Origin: CAVVDT01 sp963747005
GTDB taxonomy: Bacteria > Pseudomonadota > Alphaproteobacteria > Rhizobiales > Aestuariivirgaceae
DNA length: 64,000 bases
Reading direction: 5' to 3'
Assembly (NCBI GenBank): GCA_963747005.1
Contig: CAVVDT010000015.1
Span: forward strand, 62,001-126,000
Shown here piece after piece: positions 55,054 to 63,975 of this stretch (the first letter of the stretch is position 1; every line of letters begins with the position of its first letter). The position numbers and the translations under genes are program-made. The notes beneath the pieces are model-generated. The model was not told the origin of the DNA, ran no database searches, and saw nothing but the letters and a program-made list of their open reading frames with translations.

Positions 55054-55986
55054 TCAGCCCTCGTCATGGTTGTCCGATGCCTGCTCAGCGCCGCGTTCCG
55101 CAGCAGGAGCTTCGGTCGTCGCGGCCTTGTGCAGCGCCACCACCCGGTTGATCTCGCCGCCCAGGATGAGGACGAGGGCGGCGAGGTAGACGAAGAACAT
55201 GGCGGCAAAGATGCCGGACAGCCCGGCATAGGTCAGGGTGAAGGTCGACAGCGATTGCAGATAGGCCGAATAGGCGACCGCCAGCACGATCCACACCGCG
55301 ACGGTGAGCATCATGCCGGGCCAGATGACCGACAGCTTCGGGCGCCTGGCCGGCAGCACCATGTGGGCCAGCGTCAGCCCGCCCGCCAGCAGCACCAGGG
55401 CAACGGGATAGCGCCAGGTGTCGAAGCGGATGGCGGCGTTTTCGAGCCCCGGCACATGCGTCTTGACGAACGCGATCATCACCGGCGCCAGGACGATCAG
55501 CAGCGACAGCGCCAAGAGGACGATGGCCGTGCCGATGACGAACACCACGTTGACGGCATAGAGCAGGACCATCGAGCGCTCGTCCTTGAGGTCATAGGCG
55601 CGGTTGAGCCCCACCCTGACGCTGTCGACCCCGGCCATGGCGCTCCACAGCGTCACCAGCGCCGCCACGCTCAAGAGGTCGGTGCGCGGTTCGGTGAGGA
55701 TGGAGCGGATTTCCGGTGCCAGCGGCTCGATGATGCCGGGCGGGGCGACCTTGAGCAGAAATTCCACCACCGAATGCGCCAGGTCCTGACTGCCGAAGAA
55801 GCCGGCGAGCGCGGTCAGGAAGATCAGGAACGGAAAGGCCGAGAACACGGTGCGAAAGGCGATGTTGCCGGCCAGCGGCACCGCCTCGTCGGCAAACAGC
55901 CGCCGCAGCGCCTCCAGCAGCAACAGCGCCAAGCCGCGCGAGGCGGCCGGGTGACGGTCCTCGCCCCTGTCGTTTGAACCTGTCAT
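55054..55986 (-). CDS. YihY/BrkB-family inner-membrane protein
   Basis: 310 residues with six or more hydrophobic helices and the family segments VPLAGNIAFRTVFSAFPFLI and YAGLSGIFAAMFFVYLAALV. Members were once called virulence factor BrkB or ribonuclease BN; the true function is not settled. ATG 55986 (MTGSNDRGEDRH) is chosen; the longer frame upstream overlaps the divergent EamA gene region. It converges with nrdJ. Confidence 0.88.
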   Translation of the reverse strand: MTGSNDRGEDRHPAASRGLALLLLEALRRLFADEAVPLAGNIAFRTVFSAFPFLIFLTALAGFFGSQDLAHSVVEFLLKVAPPGIIEPLAPEIRSILTEPRTDLLSVAALVTLWSAMAGVDSVRVGLNRAYDLKDERSMVLLYAVNVVFVIGTAIVLLALSLLIVLAPVMIAFVKTHVPGLENAAIRFDTWRYPVALVLLAGGLTLAHMVLPARRPKLSVIWPGMMLTVAVWIVLAVAYSAYLQSLSTFTLTYAGLSGIFAAMFFVYLAALVLILGGEINRVVALHKAATTEAPAAERGAEQASDNHDEG

Positions 55987-56119
55987 GTCGCCTCCAGCCT
56001 CGATGTCACCATAGAGTCCCCGGCCCGGATTGTCAGGCCGCCCGAGGCGCATTTTCCCTCGCCATGCTCTCTCCGGCAGGCTACATACCAGCCTCCCGCC
56101 TTCACCAGCCTTCCCGCCC

Positions 56120-57022
56120 ATGTCCTCCAAGCCCCTTTCCTCCAGCAGCGACCACGCCCCGGCCTGGCTTTCCTTCGCGCCGGGCGTCTTCGTCTTCCTG
56201 TGGGCGACCGGCTTCATCGGCTCGCGGCTGACGGCACCCTATGCCGAACCCTTGAGCTTCCTCACCTGCCGCTTTGCCATCGTCGCCGTCATCCTGGCGC
56301 TGGGCGGGGTGGTGCTGAAGGCGCCGTGGCCCGACCGGCGCACCGCGCTGCATGCCGCCATCGTCGGCGGCCTCATTCATGGCGGCTATCTGGGCGGCGT
56401 GTTCTGGTCGATCTGGAAGGGCATGCCGGCCGGCGTGTCGGCCCTTATAGTCGGCCTGCAGCCCCTGATGACCGCCATCCTCGCCGCGCCGTTCCTGGGC
56501 GAACGCATCACCTGGCGCCACTGGGCGGGCCTGGTGGTCGGCATCGCCGGGGTCGGACTGGTGGTATGGCCGAAGCTGACCTTCAGTGCCCACGGCATTA
56601 CCCCCGAAACGGTGGCCGCCAGCGTGCTGGCGACGCTTTCCATCACCGTCGGCTCCATCTATCAGAAGCGCCACATCTCCCGCCTCGATCTGAGGACCGG
56701 CAATGCCTTCCAGTTTCTCGGGGCCACGGCGGTGGTCGCCGTCGGCGCCGGGCTGAGCGAGCATTTCGCCATCACCTGGAACGGCGATGTGATCTTCGGC
56801 ATGACATGGCTGGTTTTCGTTCTGTCGATCGGCGCCATCACCCTGCTTTATCTGATGATCCGCCATGGTGAGGTCTCGCGGGTGGCCGGGCTGTTCTACC
56901 TGGTGCCGGCGGTGACCGCCCTCATTGCCTATCTGCTGTTCGGCGAAAAGCTGCTGCCGGTGCAGATCCTCGGCATGGCGGTGTGCGCCGGTGCGGTCAT
57001 GCTGGTCACCCGCAAGCGGTAA
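56120..57022 (+). CDS. EamA/DMT-family transporter
   Basis: 300 residues with ten predicted helices in two EamA repeats (first about residues 18-145, second about 155-290). Segments FLWATGFIGSRL and EVSRVAGLFYLVPAVTALIA are typical of the RhaT/YdcZ-like drug/metabolite group. Substrate unknown. It stands 67 bp before mcd on the same strand. Confidence 0.88.
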   Translation: MSSKPLSSSSDHAPAWLSFAPGVFVFLWATGFIGSRLTAPYAEPLSFLTCRFAIVAVILALGGVVLKAPWPDRRTALHAAIVGGLIHGGYLGGVFWSIWKGMPAGVSALIVGLQPLMTAILAAPFLGERITWRHWAGLVVGIAGVGLVVWPKLTFSAHGITPETVAASVLATLSITVGSIYQKRHISRLDLRTGNAFQFLGATAVVAVGAGLSEHFAITWNGDVIFGMTWLVFVLSIGAITLLYLMIRHGEVSRVAGLFYLVPAVTALIAYLLFGEKLLPVQILGMAVCAGAVMLVTRKR

Positions 57023-57089
57023 TATTTTGCATTGCAGCATGGGCTGCTATAGTCCGCCGGCAAGCATGCACGAGATCACGGGAGTTGCC

Positions 57090-58778
57090 ATGAAAACGGC
57101 TATCGCCGCCGACCGACCGATCGTCCTCCTGGGCGACCTCACGGCGTTGACCGGGGGCGCGGTCGCTACCGTCGATGCCCTCTACGACGAGGCGCGTGCC
57201 GGGGTCAGGAAGTCCGTGAGCGCCGGCGGCCGGCTTTCGAGCGCGGCGATCGAGCGTGAGCAGCACATGGTGCACGGGCTTGCCTGGCTCGCCACCTATG
57301 CCGAGACGCTCAGATCCCTGAGCGCCTATGCCCATCGCCTCGAGGGCGAGGACCGGCTGGGCGAGATGGAGCAACTGCTGGTGCAGATCGTGTTCGGGGA
57401 ATATCTTGCCCAGATCGCCGGCGGCATCCCCATGAACCAGCAGGAATTCGCCCGCCTTGCCGATTTCGGCATCACCCACGCCCTCACCGCCCGCCTCAAC
57501 GAGGGCGCTGCCGGTGCCCTGATCGCCGACGGCTCCAGCCCCGCCGCCCGCGCCCGGCTGGTCGAACTGATGATCGAGGCGCGTTCCAGGCCCACCTTCG
57601 GCGATTGCGGCCTCGACGAGACGGCTGAACACATGCGCGTCGAGATGCGCCGCTTCATCGAGGCGAAGGTCGCCCCGTTTGCCCACCAGTGGCATCTCGA
57701 CAATGCCTATGTGCCGATGGAGATCGTCGACGAGCTGGCGGGCCTCGGCGTCTTCGCCCTCACGCTGCCGGAGGAATTCGGCGGCCTTGGCCTCGGCAAG
57801 GAGGCAATGTGCGTGGTGTCGGAGGAGTTGTCGCGTGGCTGGATCGCGGTGGGCTCGCTCGGCACCCGCGCCGAGATCGCTTCCGAACTGATCCTCGCCG
57901 GCGGCACGCCCGAGCAAAAGGCGAAGTGGCTGCCCAAGCTCGCCTCGGGGGAGATCCTCCCCACCGCCGTCTTCACCGAGCCCAATACCGGCTCCGATCT
58001 CGCCTCGCTCACGACCCGGGCGGTGCTAGATGGCGACGTCTACAGGGTGACGGGCAACAAGACGTGGATCACCCATCCGGTGCGTGCCGATCTCATGACA
58101 CTGCTGGTGCGCACCAACCCCCAAGAGCCCGGCTACAGGGGCCTTTCCATGTTCCTTGCGGAAAAGCCGCGCGGCAGCGATGCCGAACCATTTCCCGCCA
58201 GGGGTATGTCGGGCGGCGAGATCGAGGTTCTGGGCTATCGCGGCATGAAGGAATTCGAGATCCGTTTCGACGACTTCGAGGTGAAGGCTGAAAACCTGCT
58301 CGGCGGCATCGAGGGCCAGGGCTTCAAGCAGCTCATGCAGACCTTTAAATCGGCCCGCATCCAGACCGCCGGCCGGGCCATCGGCGTCGCCCAGAACGCC
58401 CTCGAACTGGGCCTCGCCTACGCCCTTGACCGCATCCAGTTCGGCAAGCCCATCGCTTCCTTCCCGCGCATTTCCGACAAGCTCGCCCTGATGGCGGCGG
58501 AGACCATGGCGGCGCGCCAGCTCGTCTATTACGCCGCCCGCGAAAAGGATGCCGGCCGGCGCTGCGACCTCGAGGCCGGCATGGCCAAGCTGCTCGCCGC
58601 CCGCGTTGCCTGGGCCTCGGCCGACAATGCCGTACAGATCCACGGCGGTAACGGCTTTGCGCTGGAATATCCGGTGAGCCGGGTGTTGTGCGATGCCCGC
58701 ATCCTCAACATCTTCGAGGGCGCCGGCGAGATCCAGGCCCAGGTGATCGCGCGGCGCCTGCTCGAGGGTGGCAATTGA
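57090..58778 (+). CDS. mcd: (2S)-methylsuccinyl-CoA dehydrogenase-like acyl-CoA dehydrogenase
   Basis: 562 residues, longer than ordinary acyl-CoA dehydrogenases because of an N-terminal helical extension of about 150 residues, the hallmark of Mcd of the ethylmalonyl-CoA pathway. The dehydrogenase part carries EPNTGSDLASLTTRA, the KTWITHP loop, GRAIGVAQNALELG and IHGGNGFALEYPVSR, with the Glu of FEGAGEIQAQVIARR at the end. The enzyme oxidises methylsuccinyl-CoA to mesaconyl-CoA during acetate assimilation. ATG 57090 follows GGGAG. Assignment rests on the extension and overall resemblance. Confidence 0.82.
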   Translation: MKTAIAADRPIVLLGDLTALTGGAVATVDALYDEARAGVRKSVSAGGRLSSAAIEREQHMVHGLAWLATYAETLRSLSAYAHRLEGEDRLGEMEQLLVQIVFGEYLAQIAGGIPMNQQEFARLADFGITHALTARLNEGAAGALIADGSSPAARARLVELMIEARSRPTFGDCGLDETAEHMRVEMRRFIEAKVAPFAHQWHLDNAYVPMEIVDELAGLGVFALTLPEEFGGLGLGKEAMCVVSEELSRGWIAVGSLGTRAEIASELILAGGTPEQKAKWLPKLASGEILPTAVFTEPNTGSDLASLTTRAVLDGDVYRVTGNKTWITHPVRADLMTLLVRTNPQEPGYRGLSMFLAEKPRGSDAEPFPARGMSGGEIEVLGYRGMKEFEIRFDDFEVKAENLLGGIEGQGFKQLMQTFKSARIQTAGRAIGVAQNALELGLAYALDRIQFGKPIASFPRISDKLALMAAETMAARQLVYYAAREKDAGRRCDLEAGMAKLLAARVAWASADNAVQIHGGNGFALEYPVSRVLCDARILNIFEGAGEIQAQVIARRLLEGGN

Positions 58779-59668
58779 CCGGCGATCCCCGTTCCGTCCT
58801 CGTTACCGGCTGCTCGAGCGGCATCGGCTATACTTGCGCGCTGGGCCTCAAGGCGCGCGGCTACCGGGTGATCGCCACCGCTCGCAAGCCCGACGACCTT
58901 GCCCGCCTCGAAGCCGAGGGACTGGAGGCCGTGGCGCTCGACTATGCCGATCCGGCTTCCGTCGCGGCCTGCGCGGAGAAGGTGCTGGCGATGACCGGCG
59001 GCCGGCTCTATGGCCTCTTCAACAATGGCGCCTACGGCCAGCCGGGCGCGGTGGAAGATCTGCCGGTTGCCGCGTTGCGCGCCCAGTTCGAGGCCAATGT
59101 CTTCGGCTGGCACGACCTCACCTGCCGCTTCATTCCCCAGATGCGCGCCAATGGCGGGGGCCGCATCGTGCAGTGCTCATCGGTACTGGGCATCGTGGCG
59201 CTCAAATGGCGCGGCGCCTACAACGCTTCCAAGTTTGCCGTGGAAGCCCTCACCGACACCCTGCGCCTGGAACTGGACGGCTCCGGCATCGAGGTTTCGA
59301 TCATCGAGCCCGGCCCCATCCGCAGCCGCTTTCGCCTCAATGCCCTGGCCAAGCTCAAGGCCAACATCGATATGCAGGCCTCACCGCACCGTGCCTATTA
59401 TGCCGAGCGGGTCGCGAGGGAAGACACCAGGTTCCATGACCCGAGATGGGATCACCAGCCGCCGGATGCGACCGATCCCCGCAGGTTCGGCATCGTCCCC
59501 CACTATCGCCTCGGACCGCAGGCGGTGCTTGCCGCCCTCATCCATGCGTTGGAGGCGCGGCGCCCGAAAGTGCGCTATCGGGTCACTTTCGCCACCACCT
59601 TGATGAGCCTCGCCCGCCGCCTCCTGCCGTGGCGGGCGCTCGACCGCCTCGCCCACAAGGTCTCTTGA
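58775..59668 (+). CDS. Short-chain dehydrogenase/reductase
   Basis: 297 residues, a classical SDR: NAD(P) motif VTGCSSGIG near the N-terminus, NNGAYG, catalytic Ser in QCSSVLGIVAL and Tyr/Lys in YNASKFAV. The C-terminus ends in a hydrophobic/basic helix (RRLLPWRALDRLAHKV). The start is TTG 58775, overlapping the mcd stop as TTGA; no ATG precedes the nucleotide motif. Substrate unknown. Confidence 0.85.
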   Translation: MTGDPRSVLVTGCSSGIGYTCALGLKARGYRVIATARKPDDLARLEAEGLEAVALDYADPASVAACAEKVLAMTGGRLYGLFNNGAYGQPGAVEDLPVAALRAQFEANVFGWHDLTCRFIPQMRANGGGRIVQCSSVLGIVALKWRGAYNASKFAVEALTDTLRLELDGSGIEVSIIEPGPIRSRFRLNALAKLKANIDMQASPHRAYYAERVAREDTRFHDPRWDHQPPDATDPRRFGIVPHYRLGPQAVLAALIHALEARRPKVRYRVTFATTLMSLARRLLPWRALDRLAHKVS

Positions 59669-59702
59669 CAAGGCTCTGCTTGCGGCACAGGAAATCGCCC
59701 CC

Positions 59703-59897
59703 ATGAACCTCTTCGATTTCCTCGTCCCCGCGGCGGTCGCCGCCGTTTTCGTCGTGCTGCTGCTCGGCCTCACCAACATGATGCGCGGCGGCCCGGCCAA
59801 TACCTCCCAGAAGCTGATGCGCCTGCGGGTCATTCTGCAGTTCGTCGCCATCATCGTCATCATGTTCGGCATCTGGTGGAAATACGGGATTTCCTGA
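59703..59897 (+). CDS. Twin-transmembrane, HIG1-type small protein
   Basis: 64 residues with two membrane helices (about 7-24 and 42-60) joined by a loop NMMRGGPANTSQKLMRLRV, the hallmark of HIG1-domain proteins, which in mitochondria assist respiratory complexes. In alphaproteobacteria these small proteins are widespread and usually linked to cytochrome oxidase. Here it lies alone after the SDR gene. Confidence 0.85.
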   Translation: MNLFDFLVPAAVAAVFVVLLLGLTNMMRGGPANTSQKLMRLRVILQFVAIIVIMFGIWWKYGIS

Positions 59898-59933
59898 GGG
59901 GACAATTCTCTCGCGTCTTCACCCAAGTGTCAT

Positions 59934-59952
59934 TGCCGGACTTGTTCCGGCA
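59934..59952. terminator. Hairpin between convergent genes
   Basis: TGCCGGA-CTTGT-TCCGGCA forms a 7-bp stem between convergent genes, with no T run on either strand. The flanks (TGTCAT ... ATGACT) and the CCGG stem recall hairpin A of the array at 24.9-25.65 kb, so it may be a solitary member of that repeat class serving as a terminator. Confidence 0.5.
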
Positions 59953-59979
59953 TGACTGCGGAGAGGACGGGAGACCCTG

Positions 59980-60765
59980 CTACCGCGGCGCCATGCGCAA
60001 GGCGCCGTCGAGGCGGATGCATTCGCCGTTGAGCATGTCGTTTTCGATGATGTGGCAGGCGAGCCGGGCGTATTCGTCCGGGTTGCCGAGGCGGGAGGGA
60101 AACGGGATGCCCGCCGCCAGCGCCTGGCGCACCTCTTCGGGCAGGCCGTCGACCATGGGGGTGGCGAAAAGTCCCGGCAGGATCGAGCAGCAGCGGATGC
60201 CGTCGCGCATCAGATCGCGCGCCACCGGCAGCGTGAGGCCGATCACCCCGCCCTTCGATGCCGCATAGGCCACCTGGCCGATCTGGCCTTCGATGCCGGC
60301 GATGGAGGCGGTGTTGACGATGACGCCGCGCCCGCCGTCGGCGGTTGCCGGCTCCAGGGCCATCATGGCGGCGGCCGATTTTGAAATCATGTGGAAGGTG
60401 CCGATGAGGTTGACCGAGATCACCTTGGAAAAGCTGGCGAGCCGGTGGGGGGCGATGGCCCCGGTCTTCCTGTCGCGCGAGGCCGTCTTTTCGCCGATGG
60501 CGATACCGGCGCAGTTGACAAGGACGCGCTCGCTGCCATGGGCCCGGCGGGCGACATCGAGCCCGGCATCGACGCTTTGCTCATTGCTCACATCGACATT
60601 GCAATAGACCCCGCCGATATCGCCGGCGACCTTTTCGCCGCGCTCGGCGTTCATGTCGAAGATGGCCACTTTCGCCCCGGCGCCGGCCAGCCGCCGGGCG
60701 GTGGCCTCGCCGAGGCCGGAAGCACCGCCGGTGACAATGGCGGCGGTGTCGGAGGTGATCTGCAT
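59980..60765 (-). CDS. SDR dehydrogenase, 3-hydroxyacyl-CoA dehydrogenase type II-like
   Basis: 261 residues. The nucleotide motif is VTGGASGLGEATARRLA, and the adenine-binding Asp in AIFDMNAERG points to NAD. Catalytic Ser lies in VNTASIAGIEGQIGQ and Tyr/Lys in YAASKGGVIGL. Segment SVNLIGTFHMISKSAAAMM and overall layout match the HSD17B10-type enzymes acting on short and branched 3-hydroxyacyl-CoAs. ATG 60765 (MQITSDTAAIVTGG). Convergent with the HIG1-type gene. Confidence 0.88.
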   Translation of the reverse strand: MQITSDTAAIVTGGASGLGEATARRLAGAGAKVAIFDMNAERGEKVAGDIGGVYCNVDVSNEQSVDAGLDVARRAHGSERVLVNCAGIAIGEKTASRDRKTGAIAPHRLASFSKVISVNLIGTFHMISKSAAAMMALEPATADGGRGVIVNTASIAGIEGQIGQVAYAASKGGVIGLTLPVARDLMRDGIRCCSILPGLFATPMVDGLPEEVRQALAAGIPFPSRLGNPDEYARLACHIIENDMLNGECIRLDGALRMAPR

Positions 60766-60878
60766 GGCGGCTGGCTCCTCAAGCTGTTGACTGCGTGGCC
60801 ATCCGGTTAACCTTGTTGCCGCGGCCATGCAATTCCATATTGATCGAAGGATGCTTGGACAACAGGAGGAACCTGCCC

Positions 60879-61334
60879 ATGGACAACGCCAGTGAGCGGG
60901 CCTTCGGCGACGGGCAATATCTGTTGCCGGCCGTCGTCGCCGCCAACGAGCACGCGGTGCGCGAGGGGTTCTGGAAGAAGATCACCCGCAGCCTTGCCGC
61001 CGTGCCGTTCGCCGATCAGGCGGTCGCTGCCTATTATTGCGCCATGGACCCGGCCACGCCCTTGCGGGTCAAGGGCATCCTGCTGGCGGCGCTGGCCTAT
61101 TTCATCATGCCGTTCGACCTGGTGCCCGACTTCATCGCCGGGCTCGGCTTTACCGACGATCTGACCGTCATCGCGACCGCCATCGGTCTGGTGCGCCAGC
61201 ATATCACCCCGGCCCACTCGGCAGCAGCCAAGGAGATGATCGAGCGGCTGAGGGCGGGCCGGTGCGGCGCCCGAATGAACGCTTCGGGTAGAGCGTTGAC
61301 GCAGGTCAATGACGCAAAGTCGCTTGCGACCTAG
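60879..61334 (+). CDS. YkvA-family (DUF1232) membrane protein
   Basis: 151 residues. The DUF1232 core ILLAALAYFIMPFDLVPDFI, then AGLGFTDDLTVIATAIGLV, is a hydrophobic hairpin-like segment (about residues 65-105) followed by an amphipathic tail. ATG 60879 has an AGGAGG site. Function unknown; the family is widespread in bacteria. Confidence 0.88.
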   Translation: MDNASERAFGDGQYLLPAVVAANEHAVREGFWKKITRSLAAVPFADQAVAAYYCAMDPATPLRVKGILLAALAYFIMPFDLVPDFIAGLGFTDDLTVIATAIGLVRQHITPAHSAAAKEMIERLRAGRCGARMNASGRALTQVNDAKSLAT

Positions 61335-61366
61335 ATTGCAAAAAAGTGGGGTATGGAAGGGTGCAT

Positions 61367-61663
61367 ATGATGGGCGAGTTGGCATTCCTCGATGAATCAA
61401 GACTGTTCGATGGCGAGTGCGTGCGCTTCACCGGCCATGACGGCGAGCACGAAGTGATGTGCGGCGTCACGATCTATGCCCTGAAGCGCCATGCGCCGGA
61501 ACTGCCCACCGAAGGACTGCTGCCGGCTGAGGTGTTTCTGCGCACCTACGATCGCCTGGCTCCCCATATCCACACCATCGCCCGGCGCAAGCACGCCGCC
61601 GGCGCCGTGGAGGGCGAGGGCGAGGTGGAGATCATGGTGCATGCCAACGACTGGCCGGTGTGA
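61367..61663 (+). CDS. DUF1488 protein
   Basis: 98 residues (ATG 61367, or 61370). The segment FDGECVRFTGHDGEHEVMCG, then VTIYALKRHA, matches the small DUF1488 family of Proteobacteria, whose function is unknown. It lies 32 bp after the YkvA-type gene, probably co-transcribed. Confidence 0.8.
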   Translation: MMGELAFLDESRLFDGECVRFTGHDGEHEVMCGVTIYALKRHAPELPTEGLLPAEVFLRTYDRLAPHIHTIARRKHAAGAVEGEGEVEIMVHANDWPV

Positions 61664-61671
61664 GGTCCCTC

Positions 61672-62391
61672 TCAGGCCGAGAGCCTCTTGGCCTCGCTGC
61701 CGGCCGTCAGCCAGTGATCGAGAAACTTGTCGAGCCAGGCAGCGACCGCGCGGTCGTAGATCAGCCAGTTGCGCAACTGTTCGGCGCGCGGCTGGGCGCC
61801 GGGCAGCATGAAGCGATGCGAGGCCCTGACCGTCCAGCGGTGCATCATGGCCAGTGTCACTTCGGGGTGGAACTGGATGCCGTAGGCAGCCGGCCCATAG
61901 CTGAAGGCCTGTTGCGGGAAGTCTTCGCCCTCGGCCAGCAGGATCGAGCCGCGCGGTAGATCGAAGCCCTCGCGGTGCCACTGATAGGCATGGCCGGGCC
62001 ATGTCCCGAGCCGCCTGCCGGCTGCCGTCGGCTGCAACGGGTAATAGCCGATCTCGGCACGGCCTTCGGGGTGGGGGCTCACTGCCGCCCCCAGGTGGCG
62101 GGCCAGCAACTGGGCACCCAGGCAGATGCCGAGATAGGGCACCTCCTCCTTCAGCGGCACGTCCAGCCAGTCGATCTCGCGGCGGATGAAGTCGAGGCTG
62201 GTGCAGTCGTTGGCGCTCATCGGCCCGCCGAACACCACCGCGCCGGCATATCCATCGAGGGTTTCCGGCAATGGCTGGCCCAGACACGGGCGGCGGATGT
62301 CGAGGTTGAAGCCGCGCTGCTGGAGCTTGATGCCCACCCGCCCGGGGGTGGAGGTCTCCTGATGGACGATGATGAGGACTTTATCGCGCAT
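61672..62391 (-). CDS. Class-I glutamine amidotransferase-like protein
   Basis: 239 residues. The nucleophile elbow YLGICLGAQLLARHLG and the His-Glu pair in GIQFHPEV form a GMP-synthase-type glutaminase triad. There is no synthetase domain fused or adjacent, as in stand-alone YfeJ-type or gamma-glutamyl hydrolase-like proteins. Substrate unknown. Convergent with DUF1488, 8 bp between ends. Confidence 0.88.
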   Translation of the reverse strand: MRDKVLIIVHQETSTPGRVGIKLQQRGFNLDIRRPCLGQPLPETLDGYAGAVVFGGPMSANDCTSLDFIRREIDWLDVPLKEEVPYLGICLGAQLLARHLGAAVSPHPEGRAEIGYYPLQPTAAGRRLGTWPGHAYQWHREGFDLPRGSILLAEGEDFPQQAFSYGPAAYGIQFHPEVTLAMMHRWTVRASHRFMLPGAQPRAEQLRNWLIYDRAVAAWLDKFLDHWLTAGSEAKRLSA

Positions 62392-62419
62392 GGCTCATGA
62401 TAACGGCAATTCCTGAGTT

Positions 62420-63181
62420 TTACATTGCCGAAAGGCCGCCGTCGAGCTTGAGCTCGGCACCGGTCATGAAGGCCGATTCATCGCTTGCCAGATAGATGAC
62501 CGCCAGCGCCACGTCGCGCGGGGTGCCGATGCGCCCCAGCGGCACCTGGCGGGCGAGCTTTTCCCGCGCGGCCTGTGGGTCGCCACCCACCACATCGTCC
62601 ACCATGGTGGTATCGATGAAGGCGGGATGCACCGAATTCACCCTGACGCCGGGCGCCCGCCGCGCTGCGTCCAGCGCCACCGACTTGGTCAGCATCCAGA
62701 CACCGGCCTTGGCCGCATTGTAGGCGGCGAAATTGTGCCCGGCCACCATGGCGGCGATGGAGGAGATGTTGACGATGGCCGCCGGGGCATGACGCGCCAG
62801 CACCGGCAGGGCATGCCGGCAGCCGAGATAGACCGACTTCAGGTCGACATCCATAGTGCGGTCCCAGTCGGCCTCGCTCAGGTCTTCGACGTTGCCGGGC
62901 ATGATGATGCCGGCATTGTTGACCAGCACGTTGAGGCAGCAGAAATGCGCCTCCGCCGCCTCGATGCCCGCTTGCCAGTCGGCGGCCGAGGTCACATCGA
63001 GCCTGAGGGCCAGCGCTGCCGGGCCGATGCTGCGGGCGGCCGCCTCAGCGGCGCCGGCATCGATGTCGGCGAGACAGACCCGGGCGCCATGGCGCACCAT
63101 CTCCTCGGCCGTTGCGAGGCCAATGCCGCGCGCCGCGCCGGTCACCAGCGCCACCTTGCCGGCAAGCCTTTCAGCCGTCAT
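62420..63181 (-). CDS. Short-chain dehydrogenase/reductase
   Basis: 253 residues. NAD site VTGAARGIGLATAEEMV with the Asp of CLADIDAG favouring NAD; NNAGIIM, catalytic Ser in VNISSIAAMVAG and Tyr/Lys in YNAAKAGVWML; C-terminal YLASDESAFMTGAELKLDGG. ATG 63181 overlaps the upstream SDR stop as ATGA, so the two are co-translated. Substrate unknown. Confidence 0.88.
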   Translation of the reverse strand: MTAERLAGKVALVTGAARGIGLATAEEMVRHGARVCLADIDAGAAEAAARSIGPAALALRLDVTSAADWQAGIEAAEAHFCCLNVLVNNAGIIMPGNVEDLSEADWDRTMDVDLKSVYLGCRHALPVLARHAPAAIVNISSIAAMVAGHNFAAYNAAKAGVWMLTKSVALDAARRAPGVRVNSVHPAFIDTTMVDDVVGGDPQAAREKLARQVPLGRIGTPRDVALAVIYLASDESAFMTGAELKLDGGLSAM

Positions 63182-63975
63182 GCCCGGCTCCGCGAAAGGA
63201 AGCGCCGGGTCACCGCCAGCAGTGCGCGGCGCGGGGCGATCCGCAACAGCCAGGCGCCTACCGCCATGGCCGGCCCCGTGGTGATGACGGACTGGCCGCG
63301 CTCGAAATCGCGCCAGGCGTTCTCCACGATGTCTTCGGGGTTCAGGACCTTGAGGACGAGGCTGCGGGGGCTCAATTGCATGCCGGCGCGGGCCTGGAAG
63401 CCGGTGGAGACGGGCCCCGGGCAAAAGGCTGCAATGGTGACGCCGCTGCCTGCGACCTCGGCCGCCAGCGCCTCGCTGAAGGAAACCACGAAAGCCTTCG
63501 TGGCATGGTAGACGGTCATGTAGGGCCCGGGCATGAAGCCGGCTAGCGAGGCGACGTTGAGAATGCCGCCGCGTCCCCGCGCCAGCATGGCGGGGAGGAA
63601 GCGCAAGGCAAGTTCAGTCAGGGCGCGCACGTTGAGGTCGACCATGTTGACCTGTTCCTCGGCCGACATTTCGCTCGCCGCGCCGAGGAGGCCGAAGCCG
63701 GCGTTGTTGATGATGATCTCCGGCTGCAGGACCCGCCGCTCCAGTTCGCGCGCCAGGAATCCGACGGCGTCTGGCCGGCTGAGGTCGAGCGGAATCACCA
63801 CGATGGGCACGTCGTGCCTAGAGGTGAGGACGCCCGCCACGCGGTTGAGGTCGCTCTCGCTGCGTGCCGTCAGGACGAGGCCCCAGCCCTCGGCGGCCAG
63901 CAGCCGCGCAAAGGCTTCGCCGATGCCGCGCGAGGCACCGCTGATGAGTGCGTATCTGGGCCCCTCCGATTTCAT
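63178..63975 (-). CDS. Short-chain dehydrogenase/reductase (DltE-like)
   Basis: 265 residues. ISGASRGIGEAFARLLA, INNAGFGLLG, Ser in NVASLAGFMPGPYMT and Tyr/Lys in YHATKAFVVSFSEAL, then CPGPVSTGF; the C-terminus ends in a hydrophobic basic tail (RIAPRRALLAVTRRFLSRSR) that may touch the membrane. First gene of a two-SDR operon; the start lies 25 bp from the window end, so its promoter is mostly outside. Confidence 0.88.
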   Translation of the reverse strand: MKSEGPRYALISGASRGIGEAFARLLAAEGWGLVLTARSESDLNRVAGVLTSRHDVPIVVIPLDLSRPDAVGFLARELERRVLQPEIIINNAGFGLLGAASEMSAEEQVNMVDLNVRALTELALRFLPAMLARGRGGILNVASLAGFMPGPYMTVYHATKAFVVSFSEALAAEVAGSGVTIAAFCPGPVSTGFQARAGMQLSPRSLVLKVLNPEDIVENAWRDFERGQSVITTGPAMAVGAWLLRIAPRRALLAVTRRFLSRSRA